Numbered from the stretch's first letter, positions 11,153-22,866 are shown. The stretch: DNA of 64,000 nt from Ligustrum vulgare (GCA_963555705.1 OY743190.1:8221501-8285500); one strand, 5' to 3'. Numbers and translations: made by a program. The notes: generated by a model not told the origin, from the letters alone.

Positions 11153-12020
11153 CACTTGTTTGTAAAAGTTGCTTACTTTGATCTTGAATTAGTAAATAAC
11201 TAACATAACATCTATTAAGTACCCAAGTTAATTCTCAAAATTAAACATTTTCTAATGCCGCCATTGGACCAATATTTCGATTATTCAGAACCTGAAAAAT
11301 AAACTTGCTTGGTTGTTTATCTTTGTGCATTCCCTTCTCAAATCCTTGAACTATATGTATTTCAATTGATCACAAGACATATTTGCTTTAAAGTAGATTT
11401 ATATCTTCTAGTAATTTGGTATGTTATGGACTTGTTTTTTGCATAATTATTTGATGCATGGAGATGACGTGACAGTGTAGTGTCATTTCATGCTTGAATT
11501 TTCAGTTTCCATATTTCAACTTCTAGATGTTTGAGTTTCTCTGTTTGCTCGTCTAAGCTTGTTGGGTAGTGTTGTTTTTGTTTTGTATTTTTTGTTTTTT
11601 AGACACAAGTTTTACAAAAATATGGCTAGTCTATTAAAATTCTGGAAAACAACTTGCACCTGGGAAGTTGCACCTCCATCTGATGCAACAGAATTTTGTT
11701 TTGATATAGAAAATAATGTTTTCTTACTGGATGCTTGCTAGTACCAATTACCTGTGAAGTTCATAACTTGTTGGTCCATTTTGTTTACTTTTGGCAGCAT
11801 GGAATGGTAGATGTTCGTATTTTGATCCATTATATATGTTCTTATTTTTAAATGTTTAATGTTTGATTGATTAATGCATTTTTTTGTTAACTTTTGTGAA
11901 TTATTTGCATATATTGGCTGTAAATATACGTCGACCTGGTATAGTGAATGTTTCTGCCATTAGTGAAGTGATTTATCGGCCAGAGTTTTGAATAATTTTT
12001 GGTGTTCTAAAGTCTAGTCT
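11153..12020. other. Unassigned, includes a short third piece of the duplicated block
   Basis: The sequence just left of the NTMC2T5-like exon is probably its intron. At about 11850-11885 the string 'aaatgtttaatgtttgattg' plus 'attaatgcattttttt' repeats the intron-like part of the tandem duplication (8115-8150, 10018-10055). A 60-codon frame at 11559-11741 encodes a CTWEVAPPSDATEF stretch that looks exon-like but is not recognised. Confidence 0.4.
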
Positions 12021-13017
12021 ATATCTATATAATATATAAAAGGAGCTGAGTCAACCCTAGTCAACTTCACTGTTTCCCTCCAAAACTCTTGTGCTATGTG
12101 CAGATTTTATTTATTTATTTATTTATTTTTCCAATTTTTGGGAACTTTAATATTTATCATGTTCACACTACTCATATCTCTCATCCAATAATAAACTTCA
12201 AAACCCACTTCAAAATTAATTGGGCCTTCAATATTTATTTATTATTTTTAAAATCGCTGACGTCTACTTACATTCTTAATATTTATTGTGTTTATATGGC
12301 TTCTATTTTCCGCCGCCTAATTACACTGGAAAGCCAGTTTTTTTTTTTCCTTTTTCGCTTTTTCAGAATTGTTTCATTTTTTTCCCGTTTTTCAAAATCT
12401 GTTTATTCATTTTTGTTTTCTATATCCTTTTTTTTCCCTTCCATTTTCTAATATACAGCCTCTTTTATTTCTGTTATATATAATTATTATGAAGATATAC
12501 ACAATAATAAAATATTCAATTAAAGGGTTATTTCTTTGAAAAAATATGTACTGATTAACATGACCCCTCCACTCCACGTTCTATTTATCACGTTTTATGA
12601 TTCAAAATTTCTGGTGTGGTGGTAATGCTTATTAGTTATTAATATTACAAACCAGTTGAAAATAAAAAATCCTAAATTATTTTTTGAAAAAGTAAAAATG
12701 ATTGACACTACTCTTTTCTTCAAGACCTGTAATATTTTGAGTCATTGAACATAGATTTGGGTTTCTGACAAAAAAGAAAAAATATTAAAACAATAATATT
12801 GTAAAGAAAGCTTCGAAAACAATATCAGAGTTTCGGTATTCGAAAGATTAAAGGGAGAATCTTCAACAACCACTGAATCAAAACACAAAGTCTCAGTCTT
12901 CTAGAGGTAAACAACAATCCCCCCATATCTTCTCAAGTTGATGAAAAAGCTCGAGGTTTTATAGAATCTTCTCAAAGATAATCTGTCTTCTCTTGACTTC
13001 GAGTTAAGAATTTTGAT
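12021..13017. other. Low-complexity sequence; possible Helitron-like 5' end at 12024
   Basis: At 12024 'TCTATATAATATATAAAAG' followed by GAGCTGAG fits a Helitron 5' terminus, but no hairpin-CTAG terminus is seen before the gypsy relic. The T-rich frames at 12089-12483 are low-complexity artefacts. Confidence 0.3.
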
Positions 13018-14415
13018 ATGAGTTTAAAGACTCAACGTTCCATAAGAAGGCACAGAACTAGAAAGACTTCCATACTTCAAAAGAATGACGGAAATGAAAA
13101 AAAAAAAATATCAATAAACCACATTGCTTTTGAAGAAATTGATAACCCAGAATTTGAAATTGAACACTCAATCACATCAGATGAACCTGAACCAACTCCG
13201 CTAACATTTGAAGAAAGGGGGCAAGCTACTATGGACGATTTGAAACAGTTGAACTTAGGAACAGAAGAAGACCCGAGGCCAATCTATGTCAGTACCCTTC
13301 TGAGTCCAAAAGAAGAATCTGAGTATTTCAACATACTGCAGGAATACAAGGATGTGTTTGCGTGATCCTACAAAGAAATGCCAGGGTTGGATCCTAAAGT
13401 TTCTGTGCATCATCTTGCAGTAAAACATGGAGTTCATCCTATCAAGCAACCTCAAAGAAGATTTTGGCCAGAATTGATTCTCCAAATTGAAGTAGAAATC
13501 AACAAACTCATTGAAACTTATCAACAGGAAATGGAAAAGGTTTTTGATGATATGATGCATGAGAAAGTTGAATGTTATGTGGATGACCTTGTTGTCAAGA
13601 CAAAGAGAAGAGACAATCATCTACAAGAATTACAAGATGTTTTCAAGAGACGCAGGCGCTATCAGTTGAAAATGAATCCATTAAAGTGTGCATTTGGGGT
13701 CACTTCTAGAAATTTTCTTGGCTTCATAGTCCGACATCGCGGCATTGAGATAGATCAATCAAAAATTGATGTCATAATTAACATGCGTGAGCCCAGCAAT
13801 TTACATGAACTAAAAAGGCTTCAAGGAAGGTTGGCATATATTCGAAGATTTATTTCTAATCTTGCTGGACGTTATTACCCATTCAATAGGTTGGTAAAGA
13901 AAGATGTACCATTTGAATGGAAAGATGCATGTCGTGATGCTTTTCGAAGTTTTAAGAAATACCTATCTCATCCACCAGTCCTTACAGCTCGAACTCCTAG
14001 AAAGCCATTGACTCTCATTATTAGTTTGGAGACTGCATTGGACATGGGAATTAATCGATTAGAAGTCTTTGGAGATTCTATGTTGACAATCAACCAGCTT
14101 CTGTCTGTATATGAAGTCATAAATTTGGATCTAAAGCCATATCATGAGTATGCATCAACACTTTTAAAGCAATTTGAATTAATAAAAATCAAATTTGTTC
14201 CAAGAAATGAAAACAAAGAAGCTAATGCATTAGCCAATTTAGCTGTTGTTCTAGCCAGATCAGATGAAGAATCTATCCATCAGGCGTCAATTACTCAAAA
14301 ATGGGTGATTCCACCACTATTTCTAGAGAATCTGCAAGAAAACAATAGTGTTGAAGTTTCCAGTGAAGAAAAAGTTGATTGGAGGCAACCAATAATTGAT
14401 TATCTTCAACATTAG
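13018..14415 (+). pseudogene. gypsy pol: RT and RNase H portion, internally deleted
   Basis: The frame 13018-13365 encodes the pre-RT linker (IYVSTLLSPKEESEYF, LQEYKDVFA) and ends in TGA where the family has Trp (FAWSYKEMPG). The frame continues 13378-14415 with MPGLDPKVSVHHLAVKHGV and NKLIE. It then jumps directly to a YQQEMEKVFDDM..YVDDLVVK stretch, so roughly 130 residues of the RT fingers and palm are missing without loss of frame. RT thumb and connection follow (NPLKCAFGVTSRNFLGFIV, LQGRLAYIRRFISNLAG). A second in-frame loss after PLTLIISLE leads straight into the second RNase H (INRLEVFGDSMLTINQL, FVPRNENKEANALANLA). Confidence 0.8.
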
Positions 14416-15540
14416 AAGTTACCGGACAATCCTCGTCGTAGGACTGAAGTCCGAAGGCTTGCTTCTCGCTTTATATTCTACAAGAACACACTCTATCGAT
14501 GTTCTTTTGATGGAGTTTTCCTTCAATGCCTAAGTAGTGTGGAAACATCACACATTCTTGAAGAAGCTCATTCTGGAATATGCGTTGTTCATCAGTCCGG
14601 ACCCAAGCTCCATTTTCGAATAAAAAGAATGGGGTACTATTGGCCAACTATGGTTCAAGATTCTATGGACTATGCAGGGAAATGTGAAGCTTGTCAAGTC
14701 CATGCAAATTTCATCCATCAGCCTCCGAAACCATTGCACTCGACGATAGCCTCGTGGCCGTTCGATGCTTGGGGCCTTGATGTGATTAGACCTATAACTC
14801 CAAAATCTTCAGCTGGACATTTATACATCCTTGCTGGAATTGATAATTTCTCTTAGTGGGCTGAAGTTGTACCGCTGAGGGAAGTAAAGAAAGAAAATGT
14901 TGTGGATTTCATTCGTGTTCAAATCATTTACTGACAATACAATTTTTCCATGTATAATGCAGCAGCCAATGGACTTGTAGAGCATTCAATAGGACCATGT
15001 GCAACCTATTAAATAAAGTTGTGCCAAAATAAAAAAGGGACTAGCATGAAAGAATTGGAGAAGCCTTGTGGGCTTACAGCACTACTTACCGGACCCCGAC
15101 ACAAGCTACCCCTTATGCTTTAGTGTATGAAGTAGAAGTTGTCCTGCCTTTAGAATGTCAAATTCCATCATTGCAGATTGCTATTCAAGAAGGATTGACA
15201 ATAGAAGAAAATGCCATTTTCGAATCAAGGAGCTAGAAGCTTTGGATGAGAAGAGATTAGAGACACAAATGCACTTAGAATGTTATCAAGGTCGTATGGC
15301 AAAGCTTTCAACAAAAAGGTGCGACCAAGATTATTTCAAGTAGGAGATATGATACTTTCAGTACGAAGACCAATTATAATCATAAGAAAAATTGGGGGCA
15401 AGTCCCATTTTCCATTTCTTGTTACTCACGTGTTCACAAATGGAGCATACAAAATCGTTGACAAAGATGGACTGCAAATTAGACCTATCAACGAAAAATT
15501 CCTAAAGCATTTAATTGGTTTCGTGAGAAACCAGTTTAAT
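14416..15540 (+). pseudogene. gypsy pol: integrase portion, broken
   Basis: After a stop at 14413-14415 the frame resumes with the integrase zinc-binding region (HILEEAHSGICVVHQSG, CEACQVHANFIHQPP) and core (WPFDAWGLDVIRPITPKSS, two catalytic Asp positions in GLDVIRP and AGIDNFS). A TAG at about 14854 and frameshifts destroy the rest, including the region of the catalytic Glu. The C-terminal part survives in 15340-15520 (GDMILSVRRPIII, TNGAYKIVDKDGLQI). Confidence 0.75.
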
Positions 15541-16239
15541 TGGTTTAGTTTCTTTAGAAACCAATCAATGATTGGTTTCGATCGAAACAAGTTAATTATT
15601 AAAAAAAATAATAATAATTACCATTTCTTGGTGAAATTTCAAAGTTCCAATTTCTCCTCGTTGTCCCTTTCAAAAAATCAAATTGTTGAAAACTTTTGAA
15701 AAAAATTGATAATGTTTTCCCACTTTTCTCTCTTTGTTCATAGTTCTTTGTTCTTTAAATTTTCTTGAAATCAAAAAGTAGTCTTCAACGTTTATTGGGT
15801 ACAAAAACTATTATGAAAATTTCAATATCTAAAAAGACTAGTAAAATTGAAATTGTGAAATAAAATCAAAATAAAAGTACTAGATATAGTTAAAGTAGGA
15901 GAGGTTGGAGAAGAGTTTGAACTTGAATTAAACTTCTTAAAAGAAAAAAAAAATGTTCATGTAAAAAAAAAAAAAAAAAATCATTTTGGACCTCATGAAT
16001 TGAAATGGATTTGGATTATAAATCTTGTATATGATTCATTCTCCAATTAAATCAAAATCTTGACAAGATAATGGTTTATAATTACGTTCTATTTTTTCTA
16101 AAAAAGTTGGTGAATTTCAAATTCTTTTTACTTCAAGAGATATAGTTTAATACAATGTCATATTTATTTGTATTAATCTTAATTTATTTTTTTTCAAATT
16201 TCAAGATTTATCTATTTATTTATTTTAATAATAAATAAA
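15541..16239. other. Non-coding tail of gypsy relic
   Basis: A/T-rich sequence with poly-A near 15963-15980. It lies between the pol relic and LTR-like sequence and fits a 3' untranslated internal region. No genes seen. Confidence 0.4.
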
Positions 16240-17050
16240 TCTTGAGGGGCATTTGTATATATATATATATATATATATATTTGGATTGGATCAATTTAAT
16301 ATTGTTTTTAATCCAATTAAGTTCATAAAACAAAATCCACTAAAGCCCACCTAAAAGAAGCCCATGGATGAAGCTCATCCTATTTTTCAAAACCCTAACC
16401 ATTTTATTTATTTAAATAATGGAGGTGGTTACAAATTTTCTCTATAAATAAGACCATTGGTCCATGGAGAAAAGGAACAACACGAAAAGTAAGAGAAAAT
16501 ATTGCAGGTGAAGAATACAGAAATTCTCTCAAGTTTCAAGTCAAGTCTAAATCCAAGAAAATCAAATTCTTCTTTACATCAAGCCAAGTCCAAATCCAAG
16601 AAGATCAAACTCCTCTTCAAATCAAGCAAGTTCAAATCAATTCCAAGAAGATCAAAGTCTTCTTCAAATCAAAGTAAGTCCAATTCGAAGTCCAAATCTC
16701 AAATTCAAATCCAAGTCTCAAGCTCCAAGCGCCCAACAAGCAAATTCTCAATAAATCAAGTTTTCCAACAAATTCAGAAATCTAGGAATCAAGACACGTG
16801 GCCCCTGTCTTCAAATTCGCAGATCGTTAATCAGAGGATTTTGCAATTTTGCATTCACAAAAGTTGTCCACTTGTATTTTCTCAAATTCAATTTGTAACA
16901 ATTTCAGTATTTTTAATAATACTTCGAAATTCGTCATACAGTAATTCCTTCTTACAATGCAGAAATCAGATATTATTTACTAATTGCACGGTGTATGACA
17001 TGCTTAATTTTTGCAGGAAATGGGTTATAACATTTATGTTTTGAAGTTTA
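16240..17050 (+). repeat. LTR-like sequence with internal short repeats
   Basis: A purine tract 'cttgaggggcatttg' at about 16240 resembles a polypurine tract and LTR start. A TATA-like 'ctctataaataag' is at about 16440, followed by tandem 'aagtccaaatccaagaagat' units (about 16530-16720). This matches the expected 3' LTR position of the gypsy relic, but no partner LTR is in the window. The 180-codon frame 16502-17044 is a product of these Lys/Ser-rich repeats, not a recognised gene. Confidence 0.4.
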
Positions 17051-17110
17051 GTTTGAGAGATTTGAAAGATCTACTACAGAAAAAGAAATGGAAAAGATAA
17101 TTGAGAGAAA
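16965..17110 (+). repeat. Paralogous empty site of the copia element at 20841
   Basis: This stretch ('gggttataacatttatgttttgaagttta' then 'gtttgagagatttgaaagatctact', then aaaaagaaatggaaaagataa) matches the two flanks of the copia element at 20841-25608 joined together. It therefore shows the same repeat without the insertion and fixes the element boundaries. Confidence 0.75.
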
Positions 17111-17639
17111 ATAAAGTTCGAAAAACATTTGAAGTGAGAGGGAGAAAAATTATATTGTAAAAAATTATGCATTATGCAGGAGAGTGCACATACACCACGC
17201 CACACCACCAACGTTCTTCGCACAGGGCCTTGTGGCTACGATTTGCCTCGGATGAACAGTGCGGCTCCTATCGTTGACGCCACCAGAGACATGGATTGGA
17301 TGTGAAGAGAGAGTGAAGAGAGGGGTTTAGAAATGAAGAAAATTAGGGTTTGAGGTAGATGTGGGGGTGTGGACCGTGTGGTTGTGTAGGATTAATTTAT
17401 TTTAATTTATTATTATTAAAAATTAGAATTACCACCTGAATTGTAAATAAAATAGTTGTAAATTCGATTTTTAAATTAGATACTTAAGATGTAGGGTTGT
17501 ATGTAATTTTCCCTTTTATCATTTATTGACCTGTGACTAGCCTATTCGTTCTATCGGCCAGTTTATAGGACACTTTTTAACAAGTGGTTCTTGAGCGAAT
17601 CATGTTAGGCCATCAAATTTGACACCACTAGAGCTCCTT
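17111..17639. other. Unassigned, contains a short GC-richer exon-like patch
   Basis: About 17170-17300 is noticeably GC-richer than its surroundings. On the minus strand it reads MSLVASTIGAALFIRGKS before a stop. This could be a fragment of a host exon but I do not recognise it. The rest is AT-rich. Confidence 0.3.
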
Positions 17640-17850
17640 AACATATCAATTATTTAAAGGGTTACATTGAGTGAGAGTGGTCTTTCACGTTGTCTATAGG
17701 ACGTAGGAGTGGAGGTTTTACATTACTTCCAACGGATAATTGTAATGTGACGTGTATTGATTATAATGAGGTGCATATGAGTTGCAATGCTCCAAATTCT
17801 TCGATTTGTGGATGTTTAGATAAATATTTGCCTAAGCTTGTACGGCTTGT
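17640..17850 (+). pseudogene. S-domain receptor kinase fragment (SLG/EGF region)
   Basis: Nucleotide-level match to 40775-40985 of the intact S-receptor kinase. 'tcaattattt', 'ttgagtgagagtggt', 'gataattgtaatgtgacgtgtat', 'ggtgcatatgagttgcaatg' and 'tttgtggatgtttagataa' align in order. The last part translates to CNAPNSSICGCLDKYLPK, the Cys-rich EGF-like segment. Several stops and indels are present. No adjoining exon is attached, so it is an isolated fragment. Confidence 0.7.
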
Positions 17851-17861
17851 TATTACATAGG

Positions 17862-17897
<36 letters not shown>

Positions 17898-18225
17898 CAA
17901 GAGATATCACATTAGATAATTAGAATGATTTCTTCTGAATTAGATGGAAATTTAGTAAACGAAAAAACTTATTATTATTCAACATTATAACTTTTCTGAA
18001 ATAGAAGAAAAATGGGTGGAAATTAGTTTGTTGTAATGTTCAATATATACTATTATACCTAACGCTCTCTTGGAGCAACCAATCGTATCGATATTATAAT
18101 ATAAATAAAAAAAGGGCATTGTAGTTTTTCTAATTGAGAGAGAGAGAGAGAGAGAGAGATTTAAAAAGGATGAAAATCGTAAAATGGATCTCCTGCGATC
18201 AAATAAACCATAAGTAGAGGACTTC

Positions 18226-18270
<45 letters not shown>

Positions 18271-18370
18271 GAAGTTCATTTGGGACCGAGGTCACTCATA
18301 TGCCATAGGTTAGGGACCATTTGCGCCAATTTTTGTAATTTTTTTTGGTTGGGGGGGGGGGGGGGGGGTT
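17851..18370. repeat. Simple-sequence cluster
   Basis: Poly-T at about 17861-17888, (GA)n at about 18137-18159, (AT)n at about 18227-18267 and poly-G at about 18352-18369. These are separated by AT-rich unassigned sequence. Confidence 0.7.
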
Positions 18371-18914
18371 GGGGGTGTTTTATGTTCTTGGATTTTTAAT
18401 TTTGAGAACTTTATTTTATTAAGATTTCTTTAATTTTAATAACTGCCAACTAAATTTCCTTTCTTCCGTGGCCATCTACTAATATAATAAACATTTTAAA
18501 TACTAGTGATTTTTAGATATTCATGTTTCTCAAGTGGTTGTTTAAAAATTCCCTTTCTTTTATGGGTCAAATTTTGTTCCCAATGGTACAAACAACCATC
18601 TCTTTTGACATATTTGTCTAATTTATAGTTGTAAAATCAATCGATTCAATCAGGATTGATCTGTTCATAGAAAAAAATCTAAATGATAACAAAAAGCAAT
18701 CTAGTTATTATATAATAAAATTGCCCAGAAAAAGAACAGTGCGTTCAATTGAAACTAGGTGAGATTATTAGGATTTTCTCAAAATGTAAATGAAACCAAA
18801 AGGCGATATAGTTATTATGTAATAAAATAGCCTAGAAAACAGCCCGCGATCAGTGCATTCAATTGAAACTAGGTAACTCTATTAGAATTTTCTAAAAATT
18901 AAATACATGATTAA
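18371..18914. other. No gene recognised; short internal duplication
   Basis: The stretch about 18690-18790 ('gcaatctagttattatataa' ... 'gcgttcaattgaaactagg') is repeated at about 18800-18890 with small changes, a roughly 105-bp imperfect tandem duplication. No coding content. Confidence 0.45.
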
Positions 18915-19150
18915 ACTGTCAAATTTTGAGCCCAGGTAACTCCAATAATCGATATGTCGGAATTTGGTACAACAAGATACATATTAGCACTGTAGTCTAG
19001 GTTGCAGGCAGAAGATTTCCACAAAAAAATACATCAGAAGTGTTGAAGTCATTGCGCCAGCCCTTCTGGTTCCTTTCAACTATACTAATAACATCATATG
19101 GTTGACTAAAGTGTCAAGGTCAGGTCATAAAATACTCAAATAGCAAAAAC
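18915..19150 (+). pseudogene. S-domain receptor kinase fragment (B-lectin region)
   Basis: Translates in pieces to SPGNSNNRYVGIWYNKI, then STVV-stop-VAG, then NTSEVLK and YTNNIIW, matching [24 protein letters not shown] and DTNGVIIW of the intact gene (40170-40400). Stops replace the conserved Trp of VVWVANR. It lies downstream of the EGF-region fragment, the reverse of the normal order, so the copy was rearranged. Confidence 0.75.
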
Positions 19151-19154
19151 CACC

Positions 19155-19735
19155 ACCAATGTTCACCAAAATTCAGACCTTGGAGGAGAAACTATAGTCC
19201 TCTGAATTCATTGTCAATAAACCGATAGGGGGATATTCGCCAATTTGGACTATGGAAATTGAATGGAGGTAGCGGCTCAGCATTATTATCAGACAAGTTA
19301 AAAAAATTTGTACGGTGTATTATTCTAATGTATTGTATTGTAACTATTGTTAGGTCATATCCTTTGAGTTTGAGATTTTGTTGTAATTTTTTTCTCACCG
19401 AAGAAAAATAAATAATTTTTCAACGTAGCATTCTATTAGATTAAACGTTTTAAATATTGTCATTCCCGTGAAGTTATGTTAAATTTATTGAAAGTATGCA
19501 TTTACATTATTGTGACATATTGTTCTTGAATAAAAACCTTTTGAAGGAAATAATTTGTTTATTGTAATTGTCATAGAGTGTTTAAAAACTTTCAATCTTG
19601 GCATAAAAATGTTGTTTCTTCTTACAATGATGAAATTAGATATTCTCTTCGTTTCAATTATATAGACTTCAATTATATAGACTAATTTAACTTTTCACAC
19701 AAATTAAGAAAATTTATTTAGCCTCGGGCCCTGTT
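19155..19735. repeat. Dispersed repeat shared with 50545-50660; remainder unassigned
   Basis: About 19160-19270 ('ccaaaattcagaccttggag', 'ctctgaattcatt', 'tcgccaattt', 'gaatggaggtagcgg') matches 50555-50660 near another S-receptor copy. The flanking 300-400 bp are AT-rich and unassigned. Confidence 0.5.
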
Positions 19736-20074
19736 TTTGGCCAGTTCTTTGACTTCAAGTGGGGCCCACAGCATTTTGCTCTCCACCGCTCACAATTGTG
19801 GACTGCTTTTACTGTAGAAAACTTACAGTTTTTGGAGGACAACTAGGGGCCAAACATCTTCTTAATGTTATTGAAAAAGTAATTTTTGTAAAGAAAATTC
19901 TCAATTTACCCTTATTTAAGTTTCAAAAATATTATTATTTGAAGTAATGAATAAGCTAGGAAGACCTTATAAGCATGATATGTTGGCTCTTTGGTGGAAC
20001 CAAAATGATGTTTTTGGAATGATCGCCCCTCATCAGCTCTAAAGGTCGTTGACATGGCCAAGTCCTGTTTTGAG

Positions 20075-20570
20075 CAATGGAATGAAGTATAGCATGAACC
20101 CCATGCAGCTACATCGATGCATGCTCTGGCTATAGACAGATGGAATCCCCCAGCTGCAGGCTCAATGAAATTAAATTTTGATGCCGCGATCTTTAGTAAA
20201 GAAAATGAAGGCAGGAGTCGGTATGTATATAAGAGATGAATTCGGGGCCTTTATTGCACCGAAATCTCTGCCTATTCAGGGAGTTACAGACCGTTCTATA
20301 CTTGAGGCCTTGGGTGTTCTTGAAACATTGTCATGGATAAAAGTTCGTTCCCCTGCGGTTAATGTTATTGAGATGGATGCCACATGCTTGTTTATAATGC
20401 CCTCCAACATGATGAGCCGAACTACTCCTATTTTGGATTAATTACTGAAGACAGCGGAAGATTAGCTTGGGATTTCTCAAATTTAAAACTCACTTGGGTC
20501 AATGGATTAGTAAATCGTGTAGCCCATGCTTTAGCTAGGGCGACAGATTCTTTGTCTAGTTCGTGAATAG
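20075..20570 (+). pseudogene. LINE-type (RVT_3) RNase H domain relic
   Basis: Conceptual translation across frameshifts gives RWNPPAAGSMKLNFDAA, AGVGMYIRDEFGAFIAPKS, ILEALGVLETLSWI, EMDA and FSNLKLTWVNGLVNRVAHAL. This is the plant RNase H-like domain found at the C-terminus of LINE retrotransposons and in reverse-transcriptase-derived host sequences. The frame is broken at several points (frames 20178-20441 and 20384-20566 each cover part). A C-run/A-run at about 20633-20655 follows and could be a degraded 3' tail. Reverse transcriptase and endonuclease are absent. Confidence 0.7.
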
Positions 20571-20840
20571 TTTAATTTTTCACCGTTCTTCATATGTGAT
20601 GTACTTCTTCATGATGCCATAAATGAATAAGCACCCCCCCCCCCCCAAAAAAAAAGGTAATGAATAGGGGTACATTAGTAAACAAATAAAATAAATATTT
20701 CTCGATAAAGAAATAAGAATAAGAGAAAAATAAAAGGCAGTCTATATAATTAGAGCGGATGGAGTATTATTTACTAATTAAATTGTGTATGAGATGCATT
20801 ATGCAGGAAGTGGGTTATAATATTTATGTTTTGAAGTTTA

Positions 20841-21083
20841 TTTTAGCATAATTGGAATTTGTTAGCTGATGGTTTACTAGTAGTTAGCTGGATTAGCTGT
20901 TAATTAGTTAACAGTTAGCTGTTAATTAGTTAGGATTAGCTGGTTAACCACTTCAGCTTACGTGTAAACTTTCCTCTCTGTATAAATAGGAAAGTCTACT
21001 GGAATTTGTACTCATTACTTTCATTCAATAAAGAAAAATACTTCTTTCCTCTTCTAGATATTTTTTTCTCTTATTCGGTAAAA
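20841..21083 (+). repeat. 5' LTR of copia element 1
   Basis: Begins TTTTAGCATAATTGG and ends ATTCGGTAAAA, with a TATA-like 'tataaatag' near 20983 and 'caataaag' signal near 21027. The ends lack the usual TG...CA. Confidence 0.9.
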
Positions 21084-21095
21084 TGGTATCAGAGC
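21084..21095 (+). promoter_or_regulatory. Primer binding site (initiator tRNA-Met)
   Basis: TGGTATCAGAGC directly follows the 5' LTR, complementary to the 3' end of plant initiator tRNA-Met. Confidence 0.9.
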
Positions 21096-21151
21096 AAAAT
21101 TAGGGTTCTTCATCTGAACTACAATCTCTACTCATCTGACTCGGCTAAGAT

Positions 21152-22866
21152 ATGGCACGAGGGGGAGGAATTGGCAGAGGTACAAATGTCATAAACAATC
21201 AACAAGTTGGTGGAATCAACTCGTTTGCTGTGCTTGAAAATCAAGATCGAGTTCTTACAGATGACTCGAGCAGCCCTTACTACCTCAGTAATGCAGATAA
21301 TCCAGGTCTGATTCTTGTATCAAATATCCTTGATGGCAATAATTACAATTCCTGGAATAGGGCTATGAAAATGGCACTCGTAGCAAAAAACAACATGTGC
21401 TTCATTGATGGAAGTATTACTAAACTAGAGGATTATGAACTAGTGTTCAGTTACTGGAAGAGGTACAATTCGATGGTTATGTTGTGGATCTTGAATGTTG
21501 TGTCTAAAGAAATTGCAGAGAGTGTAATGTGTACATTGATGTTGCATCTGAAGTATGGAAAGATCTTCATGATAGATTTTACCAGAGTAATGGACCTAGA
21601 ATTTTTCAGCTCAAGCAAATGATGAATAATCTTGCTCAAGGTTCATTAGATGTCAGTGTTTACTTCACTAAGCTCAAGACTCTTTGGGATGAGCTTAGAG
21701 AATTTAGGCCTGTGCCTACTTGTCATTGTGGAGGAATGAAGGATGTTATGGATTATCAGCAACAAGATTATGTTCTTCAGTTTCTTATGGGATTGAATGA
21801 CTCTTATGTCCAAATTCGAGCTCAAATTCTTATAATGGATCCATTACCATCCATCAATAAGGTATTTTCTCTAGTTATTCAAGAGGAAAGACAGAGGAAC
21901 ATGAACACATCTTTCATACAGCCTGCTTCTGCTGCATATAGAGTCACTGGTAACACTCATAATATCTCAATTCCTGCAAATTATAAAGGAAAAAGGGAGA
22001 AAGCTACTTGTACACATTGTGGGTACACTGGACACACGATAGAAAGATGTTACAAGTTACATGGTTATCCACCTGGCTGGAAGGTTAAAGGCCAGGAAGA
22101 CACAGGGAAGGGGCATCTAAGTAATAAACCTTATGCACATCAGTTCAATACTGAGAATGATTCATGCAATAAAGTGGAAGCAAGTGCTTCATCAAACAAG
22201 TTGTCAGCAAATCAGTGCCAGCAGCTTATATCCTTCTTGGCCACTCAATTACAGACTATGCCTCAAGGACCATCTGATCAACCATCATGCTCAAACTTCT
22301 CTGGTATAGCTTTCCCCATACCTAGTCATACATGGATTCTAGATTCAAGGGCCACACATCATGTTTGTCATGATCTGAGTCTATTTAGTTCCATTGATGA
22401 ATTTCCTTTTGCCCCACACGTTTCTATGCCAAATGGATTACGAGCTAGTATAAGCAAAGTTGGGACTATAAGGCTTAGTCCCAAAGTTACTCTTTTAAAG
22501 GTCCTTTATGTGCCAAGTTTTAAATATAGCCTTATCTCAGTGAGCTCACTTACTATGGATGCCCAATGCTCCTTAATGTTTAATAGTGACTGTTGTATAA
22601 TTCAGGAGAATTCTCAAGCTTCTCAGATTGGGAAGGGTAGGAGGATTGGCAAGTTATACTATTTGAGCCTGCAGACTCTAAAGAGCAGGGATAATGGATC
22701 TCATGAAGTTGTCATCTCAGCTGCTACATCATGCACAAATAATCTGTGGCACTCTAGGCTTGGTCATCCTTCATTTACAATAAATCAGAATGAAGATAGG
22801 AGTTTAATGTTCAATAATAGAGTGGAAAAACACTTTCATTGTTCTGTTTGTCAGTTTTCTAAATAG
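21152..22866 (+). pseudogene. copia 1 gag, protease and start of integrase
   Basis: The gag frame begins at ATG 21152 (MARGGGIGRG) and shifts frame between about 21490 and 21540, continuing in 21529-22866. It shows the copia gag region (DGNNYNSWNRAMKMAL, QLKQMMNNLAQGSLDV), a zinc knuckle CTHCGYTGHTIERC, a protease site ILDSRATHHVC where the catalytic DSG is changed to DSR, and the pre-integrase motif LWHSRLGHPS. It ends at a TAG (22864-22866) after CSVCQFSK, interrupting the polyprotein. The protease change and stop indicate loss of function. Confidence 0.85.

Larger units (their letters stand above)
13018..15540 (+). mobile_element. Ty3/gypsy (Tat-type) retrotransposon pol relic
   Basis: Remnant of a gypsy polyprotein in the order linker, reverse transcriptase, RNase H, integrase, integrase C-terminus, as in Ty3/gypsy and not copia. 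The plant-type additional RNase H between RT and integrase points to the Tat/Ogre group. The element has no gag or protease, carries internal deletions and several stops, and no LTR pair can be delimited, though LTR-like sequence follows at about 16240. It cannot be autonomous. Confidence 0.85.

Noticed and set aside
11481..11490. Opposite CACTA terminus for the 9363 element at 'cagtgtagtgtc'
   Set aside because: Only GTAGTG matches. The required TTTTGTTGTAGTG is not present.
12089..12483. Two overlapping Phe-rich frames
   Set aside because: T-rich low-complexity sequence; no conserved content.
16502..17044. 180-codon Lys/Ser-rich frame as a gene
   Set aside because: It is generated by short 'aagtccaaatccaagaag' tandem repeats within LTR-like sequence and has no domain.
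19726..19856. Small MITE suggested by 'gggccctgtttttggcc' and 'ggggccaaac' ends
   Set aside because: The inverted match is short and imperfect and no target duplication is clear.
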